A DNA stretch of 64,000 nt from Saccoglossus kowalevskii (Eukaryota > Hemichordata > Enteropneusta > Harrimaniidae). Location: assembly GCF_000003605.2 (NCBI RefSeq), contig NW_003133361.1:50774-114773 (forward strand), given 5' to 3'. The position numbers and the translations under genes were made by a program. The notes beneath the pieces are model-generated. The model was not told the DNA's origin, did not search any database, and saw nothing but the letters and a program-made list of their open reading frames with translations. Shown here piece after piece: positions 1-15,200 of the stretch. The number at the start of each line of letters is the position of its first letter. Position 1 is the stretch's first letter.

Positions 1-205
1 ACCCTCTATATTGCAATTCAAGGAATTAACCCCATATGTGCATCCATTTCCCACCTTGGTATCACCCACCCCTGAAAACAAACTCTTAATACCACGCTGA
101 AGCGTTTGGTAATAAATTTACTTATTTGCTTCTTGATTTCAGCAACAAAATATAGTTCTATTTTTAGCTTCACAGAAGTTCCACATCTTTTATGTTTGTT
201 TTCAG

Positions 206-3200
206 GAGGCGGAACTGTTGCGTCAAAAACTTGATGAAGCACAGGAGGAGCTTGGACAGGCAAATAAGAAAATTGCGGAGTACGAGAAAAAGCTTGGATC
301 AAGTAAAGAAGAGAGAACCATGCTTCAGGAAATGCAGAAAGGCACTATTGTGGAAAAAGATCGGTAAGCTGTCAGTAATCTTATCTCTTAGTTCTATAGA
401 TATTGAGGATCAAAAGTACAGAAGTATGATTTTTACTTTTTTATGAATTTAAAAAGAAAATTATTAGCACTGTTTTGTACATACACCATTCACTCGTAAT
501 AATTAAATTGTGATTCCTCTATTACAGAATAATAGCTCAGTTGAATGACGCTTTGAAAACTAAAAATCAACTGATTGATCAAATGAACATAGAGAGAACG
601 GAATCCAATAATCAAGTCATCGCCTTGCAGGAAGACATCTGTCAGCTGAAAGAAGCAGCTTCTCAGAAGGAGATGGAAGTCCAGGTAAAACAAATTTTAG
701 GGTTAAAAAGGTGCAACACAATGTCGTTGCTAAATTGTTCCTATTTTTATGCATTTTTTTCTATAATTCCTATCTTAATTATCTACCAAATAGACATAAT
801 TTCCCATTGCTGACAGGTTTTGATGGGAATTTATTCAGTTTTTTTTTATGTTGGTGCTCAAAGGTTTAGTAACATGGCTCACTACATTGTTTTTGAAAAG
901 CAGTTTTAATGCAGTTGACTGCCTATAGGCTGTCAAACATTTGTTTTCGGTGCCCTGAGAATACCAAAGTTCTAGCCCAAAATTAGCGAGTTCATGAGTT
1001 TCTTATTTTTGTCACCTGCTCATATAGACTCTCTCACTCGTTTTCATTTCGAGTGTGTGCACGTCTAAATATAGTGGTGTTGTTCGATGCTATTGTTAGT
1101 AAATATACATGTATGTGTTCATGTTAATAAAACATGGTTAACGTTATCGCTGCAGATCGCATGCTTATTGCTGTTCATTAAGTGTTAGAACAAATAAAAA
1201 ATAATGCGTTTCTTGTAACCAGATCTTGCCTAGATTTTTCAGGCTGACCCTCTATCTTTTTATGGAAAATAGGCACCTGTACCATTCAGCTCTACTTGAA
1301 GTTCTTTATTTTTGAACCAAAATGTCAACCTGAACATGCAAGATGTGGTATCTTATTGAGAAATACTTTCATAAAACAGTATGGGCCAAGCAGTCCTACG
1401 GAATAATGAAAATTTAAAATCAATAATTAACTTCATGAAATAAAAAGTTATTCCTACCTACCCTAATTTTGTTTTCAATGTTACCAGAAACACACTTAAT
1501 TTTATTTGGCCTCATTTGTTATCAGACATGGGCATGCTGGTCGGCAAAAATGTAAATAAATGACATCACAGTGATGTAATAGTGACATAATTGTGATTGT
1601 TTTAGACACTGCAAGAAATCATTGACACTGAGAAGGATATTGAACGAGAGCAAACTGAACATCAAATTCAAAATTTGAAGCAAGAGTATGTGGGTCATAA
1701 AAGACTCATGGAAGAGGAGGCTAAAACTCTCCGTTCATTGGTTGAAGATAAGGACAGTCAGCTTAAGGTATGTGTATTGCATCAAGGGATTGATGTGTGG
1801 TTGGGGTATAAGGTAGATATACTAATTTGTCTTTTGTTGTGTCAGTGTGATTTTTGTCTACAATGGGTACTTCAAGAACGGATTTTTTTGTTTCACCATT
1901 GTCAATGTGTTAGCTTTAGTGATGTATGTGTACAGTAGCCAGCCATGAATCACATGTTTTATACCTTTGTATATTCCAGAATCTTGATAAGGCCTTGGTT
2001 GATGCACAGAGTAACCTCAAGGTGAGTCTCAGTTTAATCAATTCTTGTCTGTAAATAGAATGATTACCTAATCACAAATAAAGATGAAAATGTACCAAAT
2101 AGCATTCCTGTCAAGATTGAGAATAAATGTTGTAGCCTTGAGTAGCAGCCCCAATAAATAAATACAAAATAGTGTATTAAAAGCGGTAGTTGGTAAATCT
2201 GTGAGGTACCATCTCCTGTCCAACATGTACACTATGAAATATTGATATTGTTGATGGCAATAAGAAATTAAGTACAGAATATTAATTCATGCTAGTTGCT
2301 TAAATTAAGTTTGTAAACAATAGATACTGAGTTAGGGGGCTTTGTTCATGCATGGGATAAGAACCTCCAGTTCTCATATAATATGAACTGTGTGAAAAGG
2401 TCAGGGCAGAATATCAACTTTTAATATTTAATCATTTTTATACATTGTTTAATGTTAAAAACATTTGTATTTCATTGCTTGTTCTGGCAGTGATGTTTCA
2501 ACTTTAATAACTATTGAAATTAGTCAGATGTTTGGGTCAATGAACCTCTATTGGTAGCTCGGCTTCTAAATTCCTTTCCCCATTTTTAGGAATTAGAGAA
2601 TGAGATGACTTGGAGAGATCAGGAAATCAAGAACCATGAGACAAATGCTTTGAAGAGAGACAAAGCCATCAAAGGGCTTGCTGAAATGTTGCAGAAAAAG
2701 GAGAAAGAGGTAAGGAAATATACATATTGCAGCCTCCATCTTTATCTTATATCTGTGTAAACCAAAATAATTATTTATAAACTTGTAATGTACATCTTCG
2801 CAGTAGCTTCTAAACATCACATAGAAGTTAATCTATTGTTTGTTTTTCAATGATTGTGCAGGTAAAACAACTTTGTGATCAAGTTGAAGAACAAGAGAAG
2901 ACAATAAAAGAAACAAAAGAAGCCATGCATAATGCTGAACTCTATAGATGTCAGGTATGCTAACATTGTTATCTCTTACTTATGAGACGCTGCTCAAAAT
3001 TACCTTCTATACTACATCTACTTCATTAAACAAATGGTATTCTGAAAGACTGCTATACTTCTTTATTAAGATGTAGTGAAATTTTGTTGATGACAAATCG
3101 TTCACAAGTTCCTGTCGTATGTGTTCTGACTTTCTCTTACTTCAACACTCACTGTCTGGTATTCCCAAAATAGCTATAGTTAGTGGACAAAAGTTCATTG

Positions 3201-6200
3201 ACTTCATAAAAATATTATGAATTGTTTGCGAATAACCTGGCTTGAGGTAACTAGCAATCTAAATGGTTTTGCTCAACAAAAATGTAGAATTACTGATATT
3301 TAGCATTAACGTTGCCCCTATGACGTATCAAGATGGCTTCTTTGTATTTTTGAAATAGACTGTCTGTTGAGACTCATTGAGGTGGCTGGTCTGACACTGA
3401 CACCAATCAATGACTCTTTCTAAATTCTCTCTTCCAGGGTGCGGAGGAACAACAAATGATGATAAGTAAAAAAGAAGATAATATTCTGAATTTAAAATCT
3501 CAACTTCATGAACGCGAACTTGAATGTGAGGTATGTTGTATGTTACATTGATAGAACCATCTCTAACCTTGCTTTGGGCTGTACCATTATTGCATAAGGT
3601 GGTTATGGTTAAGTTAAAATGCAAGGAGGCAAATTTTCCCCTACTTTTTATTTTGCTTTTGGGCTGTACCAGTGTTGGAGTAGTGTTTAGGTATGTATGC
3701 TTTGCTATTGAAATGCATGCTGGGTATTTACATGACACCTAACTGCGTACATTGTTCCAAATTTTGTTGATTCTAGTTTGACCCGAACTATGCTAGAGTT
3801 GAACCAACTCGTTTGGAAGACACCGTAAGTGGCAATCGATAATAACGATCAGGCTCTGGTGACGGGAAAAATAGTTGAGTTCTGTTGAGTGCTCAGATAA
3901 AACAAAAAACAAACTCGTATTCATGGTTAGTGGTTATTTTAACCAAACTAAAAACATAAAAGTAGTAGCCAGGAATTGCCACTTTCAAACTAACATTTTG
4001 CTTTTTATAAACAGAGGCTTCAAAAATCACTTGCTCGTAAGCAAACCGAGGTTGATGGTCTGAAGCAAGGAAAAGATCTGGCGGAGTTTGTGGCCAGTGA
4101 CACTCTGAAGAACAAGGAGGAAGCTATTAAGGTGAGACAGCGCCCTCTAAAGGCAAATAACATAAATATTTAAACTTTTTTTTTTTTCTTGGTGACATTT
4201 GCTTATGTTGATATTGTAAAGATTTGTTTTTATTTACTTTATTTTAATTTTTCTCTCGTTTTTTATTATTATTTTGTGAACATGTGATGTATGTGTATGG
4301 ATGCCTATTTGTTGCACAGAGCTATGAACGTAAGGTGTGCAGAAATGTGTTAGTGATTACACATTTAGGTAAAAAGCTTAGCAGTGCCAAGAACAGTGTT
4401 ACGGTAAATATAAGGGCTTAGTTAGTTAGTATATTAAACTGATAGTCAGTAATTGTATCTAAACATGCGTCTTATTTTAGTCATCTAAAATATAGCAAGT
4501 TAATAATGCAAGTTCATGAACTTGTTACCTCAAAAAAAGTAGTTAATCATTGTATCTGTACCCCAAAAACAGATTTCAAATTTGTTGAGACGAATGTTTT
4601 GTGAATTTCTTTAGTCAGAAAAATTTGCAAAATGGTCTTTTAAAGAATGTAACTTTTTGATTGAATCACAAATTGTCACAGTATTTTTATTATTACTTTG
4701 GTAACAAGTTTATTAAATTCACAAGTAACATTACTGTAGAATACTTTATTTTTGCTGTTTTCGCTGAAGGGATGATTCAGTGAAAATAAAATCCAGCGAA
4801 TATACTTTTTTCCCTTATTTCACATTAAACTCATCAAAAATCAGTGAAAATAAAATTCCATAAAAAATGTCCAAAAAGCCTTTTCAGCGAAAATTAATTC
4901 CAGCGAAAATAAAATATTCCATAGTATATACACTAAGCAATTCCGTAATATGTATGTATGCTAATGTGAGTTTATTTATTTATTTGTTCATTTATATAGT
5001 CTAATCAATACTTTTAATTAAAATTAATTTACTGGTATATACTATTTGTATTTGCTCTATTGGAAGCACATCTCTAACAGAATAAAAATATAAACCAGAA
5101 TGACATTAGTTATATACTAAATCATTAAAAATGTTACTTATTTTGATCATTAATGTGAGTTCTTATGCTACTATTAGAGCAAATACAGTACTGTAAAATT
5201 TTGAAATGTTCAGCACTGATTTCATTGTCAGCAGTAATATATGCAGCCCTGTCTGGTTGTTGACAATAACTGACAGTTTAAATATTCGATCACAAAACTA
5301 AAAGGTCAATAAAAAGTGTTTTTGATAATCAATGTTTGTTTAGTTGAGATTTAACTGTCAATTGGTTTGTGTACTTGTGTTATGATTAATTTATGCAGTC
5401 TGAAATATCACAGTAGATGTAAATGTAGTTGTACATAATACTTTGAGCTGATGCATCAATGTTCATTATGTATGTATTGTAACAGGAATATACAGGAATT
5501 GTGCAAATATATCATAGGCTTTCAAATTTTGACACATCTCCAATTGAAGCTCCAATAAATAAAAATTTGCATTAATTGTTTAATGGATCCTTCATGTTAC
5601 ATTCCTGCTTTGTATGATCTGTAGAAAACATCTCACTGACCCCTGTAAGCATCACAGGAAATTGAACTTTGTACAGTTTCTGAGAAATAATATACCCTAC
5701 ATAATTCTGAAATTGAATTTTAGAAGCCTTTTCTAACATGAGGTGGCCTTGATTGATTACACCAATAAAAATTAAGCTTAATTTGGTGATTAGACATCAT
5801 AACTTCCAGTGCTCCAATATTTCTGGATTTGTAGCCATACCAACTGATTTTAATCATTTTACATGGCTATCACAATGGTCAGTGGTAGGTTTTCTGCATA
5901 TAATAAAAAGTGGTAATCATACTTTTTAATTTTTTTTAAAAATTTTTTACCATAAGTTATATCTTTGTTCATAAAATGTGGGTACGTGTACTAGGGCAAG
6001 TACTGTATTAGAATGTTCTCCATTTATTTTTGTATCATTTGTTGTATATCATACTTTTGAATCAAGTTCTGCAAGCTGCTGTAATCCAAAATAGAGGGAA
6101 AACTGAAATCTGCAGTTTGTGCATATTTATATTATCAAATTGTCCCAGAACACAGCAATAAACCTTAGAAGTATCTCTTTCTTGTGAGTAATCAAATCAC

Positions 6201-9200
6201 TGAGTGTATGAATCAATCACTATGCTCTGGAATGTATATGGGGCGTTGAACATGCAGGTCAATCTGGGGTCATGAGGTACACACATTTGCATGCATCATG
6301 GCTGGCAAATTAAACCCAGAATGGAGCCATTTTTAACAGGCGATTTGTTGTTACAGGATTTGACAAAACAAGTTGGTGACTTGAAGTATGATTTAAGTGA
6401 GCAAAAGATTGGAATAGAGCAGCATTACCAGCAGATTTTACAAGATCACCAAGATCAGATTAGAAATAAAGATAATCTCATTCAAAAGCTACAACAAGGA
6501 ATTGATGACAAGGATAAAATAATAACTGTAAGTTTTATTAAAATATATATTGATTTGGAACACAGAATTTTTTTTTTTTGATTTACATGATGAAACCAAT
6601 AACAACATTTCTCACTAAGTTTAGCCAAATACAGAAAGTAAAATATCTGACTGATTTTTGTTTTAGATAAGGGTACATATGTGTCATATTAGTTCTGTTA
6701 GAAGTACATTTCCAATAGAAGTACATACAAGCCATGGGTACATATGTGTCATATTAGTTCTGTTAGAAGTACATTTCCAATAGAAGTACATTTCCAATAG
6801 AAGTATATACAAGCCATGGGTACATATGTGTCATATTAGTTCTGTTAGAAGTACATTTCCAATAGAAGTACATTTCCAATAGAAGTACATTTCCAATAGA
6901 AGTACATATAAGCCATGGGTACATATGTGTCATATTAGTTCTGTTAGAAGTACATTTCCAATAGAAGTACATTTCCAATAGAAGTACATACAAGCCATGG
7001 GTACATATGTGTCATATTAGTTATGTTAGAAGTACATTTCCAATAGAAGTACATTTCCAATAGAAGTACATATAAGCCATGGGTACATATGTGTCATATT
7101 AGTTCTGTTAGAAGTACATTTCCAATAGAAGTACATTTCCAATAGAAGTACATTTCCAATAGAAGTACATACAAGCCATGGGTACATATGGGCCATATTA
7201 GTTCTGTTAGAAGTACATTTCCAATAGAAGTACATTTCCAATAGAAGTACATACAAGCCATGGGTACATATGGGCCATATTAGTTCTGTTAGAAGTACAT
7301 TTCCAATAGAAGTACATTTCCAATAGAAGTACATTTCCAATAGAAGTACATTTCCAATAGAAGTACATTTCCAATAGAAGTACATATAAGCCATTGGTAC
7401 ATATGTGTCATATTAGTTCTGTTAGAAGTACATTTCCAATAGTAGTACATTTCCAATAGAAGTACATTTCCAATAGAAGTACATTTCCAATAGAAGTACA
7501 TTTCCAATAGAAGTACATTTCCAATAGAAGTACATATAAGCCATGGGTACATATGTGTCATATTAGTTCTGTTAGAAGTACATTTCCAATAGAAGTACAT
7601 TTCCAATAGAAGTACATACAAGCCATGGGTACATATGTGTCATATTAGTTCTGTTAGAAGTACATTTCCAATAGAAGTACATACAAGCCATGGGTACATA
7701 TGTGTCATATTAGTTCTGTTAGAAGTACATTTCCAATAGAAGTACATTTCCAATAGAAGTACATTTCCAATAGTAGTACATTTCCAATAGAAGTACATTT
7801 CCAATAGAAGTACATTTCCAATAGAAGTACATACAAGCCATGGGTACATATGTGTCATATTAGTTCTGTGAGAAGTACATTTCCAATAGAAGTACATTTC
7901 CAATAAAAGTACATTTCCAATACTTCTAAACTCATAGTTGCTGTCGACATAGGAAGTAAAGTAAGCAAATAACACCGAATAAACGGCAAGGTAAAGACTA
8001 TGTCTAATTATAGTAAACACGTACTGCGTGCGTGACTCGAACTGGCGCTCGCGTACGGCACCTAATCGCCTAGCTTCACGCCACTACACGTCTTCCCCTC
8101 GGCCACCGGGCATCCCCAAAAAAGGATGCTTAATAACCGAGCTTATTACGTGCAGAGAACATGAAACCCGTCCACGCGAAAGGGTATGTGAAAGGGTTTC
8201 CTTTTAATATTTGACCATAAAATTAATTAATGTTGCATTAATCGTAAAAATTTTAATTCATCATGTAATTTTTCAAGAATATAGAGATTGTATGATTTCC
8301 CAATTACTTTGAAATGTGTTGATTTCTTGTCTTAAATTCAGTTGTAAACATATTCAGATTTTTCTATAAAAAAAAAGAAAACAAAAATTGAATTCTACGA
8401 AGCGAGACTTTTCTTTGTTGATACAAGAATGTGAAACAATATTTGCTTTTTTACTTTGTATATATACTTAATAATTTGCATTTAATGAGTGACTATATGA
8501 CCCAGGATACATAATAGCTTTTAACAGTGTTCTTTGCAATGTAACAAATAGTGTCCAGCTGGTTGTAATCACCCTTAGTTTACCTATTATGAATCTATCA
8601 TATCCAAATGTATGGCTGCCTCAGTACTTGCATAGTATGGACTGCTCAGCACCAGATATGTACTGTACCACATTGTATAATAATATTGCCGTACAAAAAG
8701 GATGTTTTTGTCATCCCTGTAAGGATAACAAGGCCTGCAGTGAAACTGATAGTACAGATGTTGAAGATGATGATTTCAGCCAGTCATGTCAAAACAGTGC
8801 TAGATCTGAACTTGAAAAACATAGAAATGTAACCACAACATGTACATATCTCTATAGTTACCAATTTTCTTTTGTTATGACATTGAATTTCTCGTATTTC
8901 TTATCCTGTATAATTTTTTTTTCCACAGGAGGTTATGGAGAAACATAAGATTGCACCTGAGGTAAGATTTCAAATTATTCATTTAATTTCTGTTGTTGTA
9001 TACATGTGCCATGGTCAGATAATTATGCAAAGTGGTATTGAGGTGGCTGCAACAGGTGTTATGAGTGTGTACGAGGTTACATCACATTGAAATTTGCAAA
9101 ATTAAAATTAAATATCAAAATTGTTTTACATGAGGAATGTTAAAATTGTAATTTTAATTTTTCTGTGTAGAAAAAGCACAACGTTTGAATGTTATTGTTT

Positions 9201-12200
9201 TTCTATCAGGATTTTATTGGAATGTTCCATTTTGGTATACAGGTGGCATAGCTTTCACGGGGAGAATAACACCACTTGTTGAATTGGAAAGATGAAATAA
9301 ATCATGAATTGCAGGCAAATTTTTTTGTGTTTAGCTATATGTACATTTTATTTGGAGATTCATGCAGTTTTATATTGTGTAAACAGAAACAGATGTTGTC
9401 CCTTATTTTCCCTTATAGCAGACTAATAATTCGAAGGCCCAAAATACATCTAATTTGCATAATACGTATAACTATACATGTATACATCGCCATGGGTTAG
9501 TCATGATGTGTCACAAAATGGCATTCCTCGATTTCATGTTCATCTCCATGGATGGAATTGGATAAAACATTCCCAGATATTCAAAAAAGGATTAATTTGT
9601 GTGTGTATGTACGTACGTGTGTGGCTGAAATGTCTGTGTCAATCTGGAACGACACGCAGTATTTGACTCGATTCCAATTAGTCATGTTGGTAAGAGTTAT
9701 TTATAAATTACAGATTGAATCTGTGTACGTTTTAAATTAAAACAATTTTTCAATCATTTTATTATTTATTTGTGAGAAATATTTCTCTATTTATATCTGT
9801 TATTAGCGTGTATTCACGTGTATTAAAAATGTTTGGCTTGATTTGAATTTTATTAGTATGATATTTTGTGATGGGGGTTGGCATGTTTATGCAAGTATTT
9901 TCAATGTTTGTTTGTTTGTGGAGTCTACCAGCACAATTATAGCAGTGCAATATATGACAGTAGTACATGCATCTTTACGTGTCACAAGTTTTCATGAGAC
10001 ATAAATAGTAACAAATGTATTGGTACCTTGTATTGAACATTTCATGTTTTTTTTAAATTATTCCTTGCAAATTTTCTAAAATTAAGAGCATTCTGGGTAC
10101 CGTAAAGGGGTTAATTATTCACTGGGTTTTAATTTCGCTTATTTCGCTGACTGGAAAATGCGCTAAATTAAAACCCAGTGAATATTTAAAATTTAGCATA
10201 GAACACATTATGTAAATGATAAAACCGTGAATTTAAAACTCACTGAATATGCCTGAAATGGTAAATCAACGAAATTTAAACCCAGTAAAAATTAGTCATT
10301 CTACAGTAACTAAAATTTAATAGTTTATTATTTATTATTGCAGCATCATACATGTACAAATGAATTACAGTGGAGATATGCTTTTCAAAATTACTGTTTA
10401 AATGCTATAAATTTTCCCGCCAAAATGTTTTTTGAACATTTTGTACATTTTAATGGGGTTTTTTTTCTATTTTTTTTTTTCATTGGCTATACTTGATCTT
10501 GAGCAACATTTTCCACATTTTGTGTCTCTTTTTTTTGATGATTTCTTTGTTAATTTTGGACAAAATGGAAATAATTTTTTGGCTGCCTTTGAATAGGATG
10601 TAGAAAAAATTACAATGGCTTTCAGTGAAAAGTAGTTGACTTGCATTCAATGGGTTAATAAGGTTTATGCTTTATTATGATTTAGTATATCAACACGCAA
10701 ATTATTAAAACTTATAAAAATTAGTGGAATAAGTAGATCAATAGAAAAGTGATAAAAACTTTAATATTTATTTCATGGCAATATTTGCACCAATTTATTT
10801 TGGCATTTAATATTGATAGTTGAATTTTATTTTGTTTTTCAGAGTCACAAAGCTGTAGGTAAAGACATCATGATTGAAAGTCTCCGTCAGGAACTCAAGA
10901 AAAGGGAACGTGATGCAGAAGTAAGTGAATTTCTCATATGTAGTGTTAGAGGGCGCTACATCACAGAAGAATAGAGATCATCTTGGGATAAAAAAACTCA
11001 CAAAATGAAACTATTGAATTTATTAGAAGTTTAAATCTTTCAACACCAAAGTCAACATTTTTTGTTTTTCACAAAATAACCCAAATAATTTTCATCAATT
11101 TCTATAACCAACTAGGAAATACTGGTAGTATATTTAGTTGGACCAAAATATAAAGAAATTTGTAAAAATGTTGAACCAAAATGTTGGTGAGGGATAATTA
11201 AGGCATTATGTGAAATGTGGGTTGAATGCAATTCTCTGTTAATAATGTTTGGGTTTTATGTTTATTAATTATGTATACGATTTTTTGTCTTTTTACAGAA
11301 TGCTATTGATGAAAAGTTTAAAATCATTGAATCTAAAGATGATGAAATCCGTAGTCTAAACATGACTCTGCGGGATCGAGACCGAGATGTTCAACGGGCA
11401 CTGAGTGAGATCACAATGACAGAAGATAAGAACTTGGTAAGTTAACCCTCTATATACATTTGTATGTCTTACATATGACCCCCAAAAGGTCATACATCCT
11501 GAGAGTTTCGGGGGGTATTGTTGTTCTACAACAGCAATAATTTTGATTATATTCAATGACTCTGCTTTTATTTTTTGGTAACAGTAATTGCAAAGTTCTC
11601 ATTGATAGTGATTTTGTGCTGTCAGAAAGTACCAGGATTTGTGACCCCAGAATGTACCAGGATGTGTGACCCCTGAAAGTACCAGGATGTGTGATCTTGG
11701 GTGTCATGCTTAAAGCCTATAGTTCAGACAAAGTTTAAAACTAATGCTTGCAACACTCAGTCACATACTTTCAATAAAACTGTCAAATCATTTCATTTTA
11801 CTTATATAAATTTCACTATTTTGAGCATTTTGCCTGTATTCTGGAAAACAATGAGTTGTATTGTTATTTTTACATGTTTTAGCAAATGTTGCTCACCAGT
11901 CATAATAGCATCAATCATCTGAAACATCTGTGATGGATCTTTTTGTTACCATACTGTAAAATTCTTTATTTCAGCTGGAATTAATTTTCACTGAAAAAGC
12001 ATTTTGGGTGTTTTGTATGGAATTTATTTTTACTGATTTTTGATGCGTTGAATGTAAAATATAGGAAAAAAAAGTATATTTGCTAGATTGTATTTTTACT
12101 GAATAATTACTCCAGCGAAAATTAATTCCAAGCAAAAATAAAGTACTCTACAGTATTTGTTTTCCCAAAAACTTGTTGGATGTACCACATTTTTATGTAT

Positions 12201-15200
12201 TTTTCTATAATTTCCATTTCAATTTTGGACCAAATGGACCAAATTTTCAAAACAAACAATTATGGAGGTTTATTTTGTAAAGGCGACTTGACATTCATTA
12301 GCTTTAACAGTAATTTTTTTATTTTGTTACAGCGTTTGGAGAATCAGATTCAAGAATTGAGCACACAGGTTGATGAGTACTCTCGTGCTTTGGATTTACA
12401 GCGAACATCATTAGCGGTAATTAATTATTCATCTATTGTAATGTATTTCTGCACAACTTAATAAACATGACATTCAGATATTTATTGTAAAAAAATTAGA
12501 TTAAATGTAGATCTTGACTGACTTTACTATTATAATTTGTTTTGATTAGGATTCTGCTTCCAATCATGATCGGGTCGTCGCTGAGAAAGAAGCGATGATT
12601 CGTAAACTGCAGGAAGCCGTGAAATCTAAAGACAATCGTGTCCAGTCGGCTGCTGAGAATTTGTTAATGAGTGCCCGACCTGACAGTCTTCTTAATGGTG
12701 ACGAAGCCAGTATGATTCAGGAGCTCAATGTGCGCTTAAAAGAACGGGATAAACTCCTTGAGGTATGTACTTGTATTGTTGTCTTTTGTCACATGAAGGC
12801 CGTACTATTGAATTCTGGGATTGCATTTTAGCTGAAGACATGGTTGGTTTGCATTTTTTGCTGTGCATACTCACTTTTCAGCATTTCATCTAAAAACCAT
12901 AATTAAGTCAGTTTCCTTATTTTTCTAACTGAAGGATGTGATGGCGGAAAGAAGCAAAGCTGTTGCCGCTCATGAGAAAGCCTCGCATGATTTGATGCAA
13001 GCAATCCACGATAAAGACCACCATATTAAGGTAAAACACTTGCACACAGAATTGTGTATAACAGATTCTTATGTTGTATGACTATATTCATAAAGCATGC
13101 CTCCCCCTCCGGGCTTCAACTACCACGGTTTTTGTTGCTATGGTTATCAGTTTGTTTATATGTAATTATACGATTTATATCTTGCATCTGACAGTTTCAG
13201 TACGAATTTCACTGGCGCAATAGAATATCCTAGTTACATCAGATCCCATAAAAATCAATAAAGGAAGGCGTGACCTTTATATGGTAGAGGAGGTGTGTAC
13301 ATTGTCTGTATAGCGGTCACTTTAAAAAATCACTACAATAGAAAACAGTTAGATGTCATATAGGGTTCAAAGGTCAGGCAGTAGCTTCCAAACCACAATG
13401 CATTGGTTATGACCTGGGCCTGGTAAACCTTGGTTATTAAATCACTTGAATCCTGGCCTATAGTTTACATGAACGTACAACCACATTGCTGACTAGAACG
13501 GATTAATGACCTCACTGAAATACCTAGGCTATTGTTGTTCTTATTTGCTTTGTGGGATTACTATAGAAGGGGTATCTACAATATCGTGTAGCAACATGTC
13601 TCGTCTTGTAACGCGTAAACGAAGCAGCTCTTCTTAGTTTGTATGTGCTCTGGTTGTTAAAAATAATGTCGCGTCGGGATATTTCCCCCAGACCTGTGTC
13701 ACTTCAACAGGTATTTAGTACGCTGACTTTATTATGAAGTTGTTAAAGTTTGTTTTTTAGTCTCCTTTTTTCGAATAATGGTTAATTGTTTTTGATAATT
13801 TAAATATCAATGTGTGTAATGTATAATACATACATTGTTGTATTTCTTTAAAGTGTGGATGTATTGCTATATTCTAATCAACTATGTCTTACACGTAGTT
13901 CTGGTTTATTGCACGTAAAAATATACGTACAAATATCTGCATATCATCAGATTTGGATTACCGATAGTCTTAATTCACTGTGTGTTGTCTGCAGCAAATC
14001 TTTTTTTTTTTCTAGAAAAAAAAATAAAAAAGGGTAAATTAATTGTTGTGATTACACATTCTTTAATTTTTTTAAATTTAAGCATCATTTTATTAGATCT
14101 AAAAATAACTTAATAACCCTGTCCTCCTTCATACTTATATCACACAATTTTTATTTAAATTTATATGTGTCTTTGCACTTACAGGTAAAACTTCATGTTT
14201 TGTATGCACTTAATATTTTTCCCTCAAAAACCAATGTCTCAGTGTAACCATTTTATATACAGCTTTATGGAAAACCACAAAATGTCAGTGATCATAGGTG
14301 CCAATCAGATTATTTATTTATGGTTCCCCTGAACTTTTTTCATGGTTACACTATTTATTTTGTACTCTAGGAAATCAATGACAGGCATAATCGGTTAATT
14401 GCTGAAAAAGACAATACCATTAGAGAGCTGGAGAAGGCAATCAGTGAGAGAGATCGCGAACTTGAAGTAAGTTGAAATCCTACCCTGTGTGTGTGTTCGT
14501 TGAACTGTATAATTTTTTGTATTATGTTGTTAGCTAATGATGCTTGGAGTCACGTAGTAACACCGCTACTAAATCAGTCGTTGTCCATCAGGAATGCCAG
14601 CATGTACTTGCAGTGGTTAGGCATATATATCTGTAAAGTATTAATAATTAACCTATTGTTTGATAGGATTGAATAGTTTCCAGTGAGCTTGTCACTAGGG
14701 GCTTTTGTACAGAGTTGTCAAATGACTAATATTGCCTTAGATGCTTTATCACCGAGTAAAATTCGCTAGTTGAGTTTCATCTCCCAGTCAAATAAAGTGA
14801 AGCATAGTGAATCTTCCCTTTACATTTCATTGCCATGTGTTTAAAATTAAAATTTTTTGGGATGGATGTTTATTATAAATGAATATCTACAATGATTTTT
14901 ATTTAATGTATGTATAATGGTTACCTGAAATGTAAACTTTAAGGAATTCTGTTCTGTGGGGAGTGCTCTCTTAAGTCCATCATTACCATGGCAACCTCTC
15001 ACTTTCAGAGCGTCGAGGACACGCTTACACGTGCTGATCGAGAGCAAAACACGGTTCTGAACAAGATGAGAGCTGCTCTCGGGGAAAGAGATAAAATGAT
15101 TGAGGTAACAACTAAAAATATAAAAAAAGCATGTCTGGGTAAAGACGCTATAACTGTTACTGGCTGTCTGTCGGGTTTAGCTGTTACTGGCTGTCTATCG

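Noticed and set aside
6763-8020. Minus-strand open frames with MYFYWKCTS repeats
   Set aside because: Product of the 17-bp minisatellite; no start context, no family.
8025-8108. Functional tRNA gene on the minus strand
   Set aside because: A- and B-box-like words are present but acceptor and anticodon stems do not pair.
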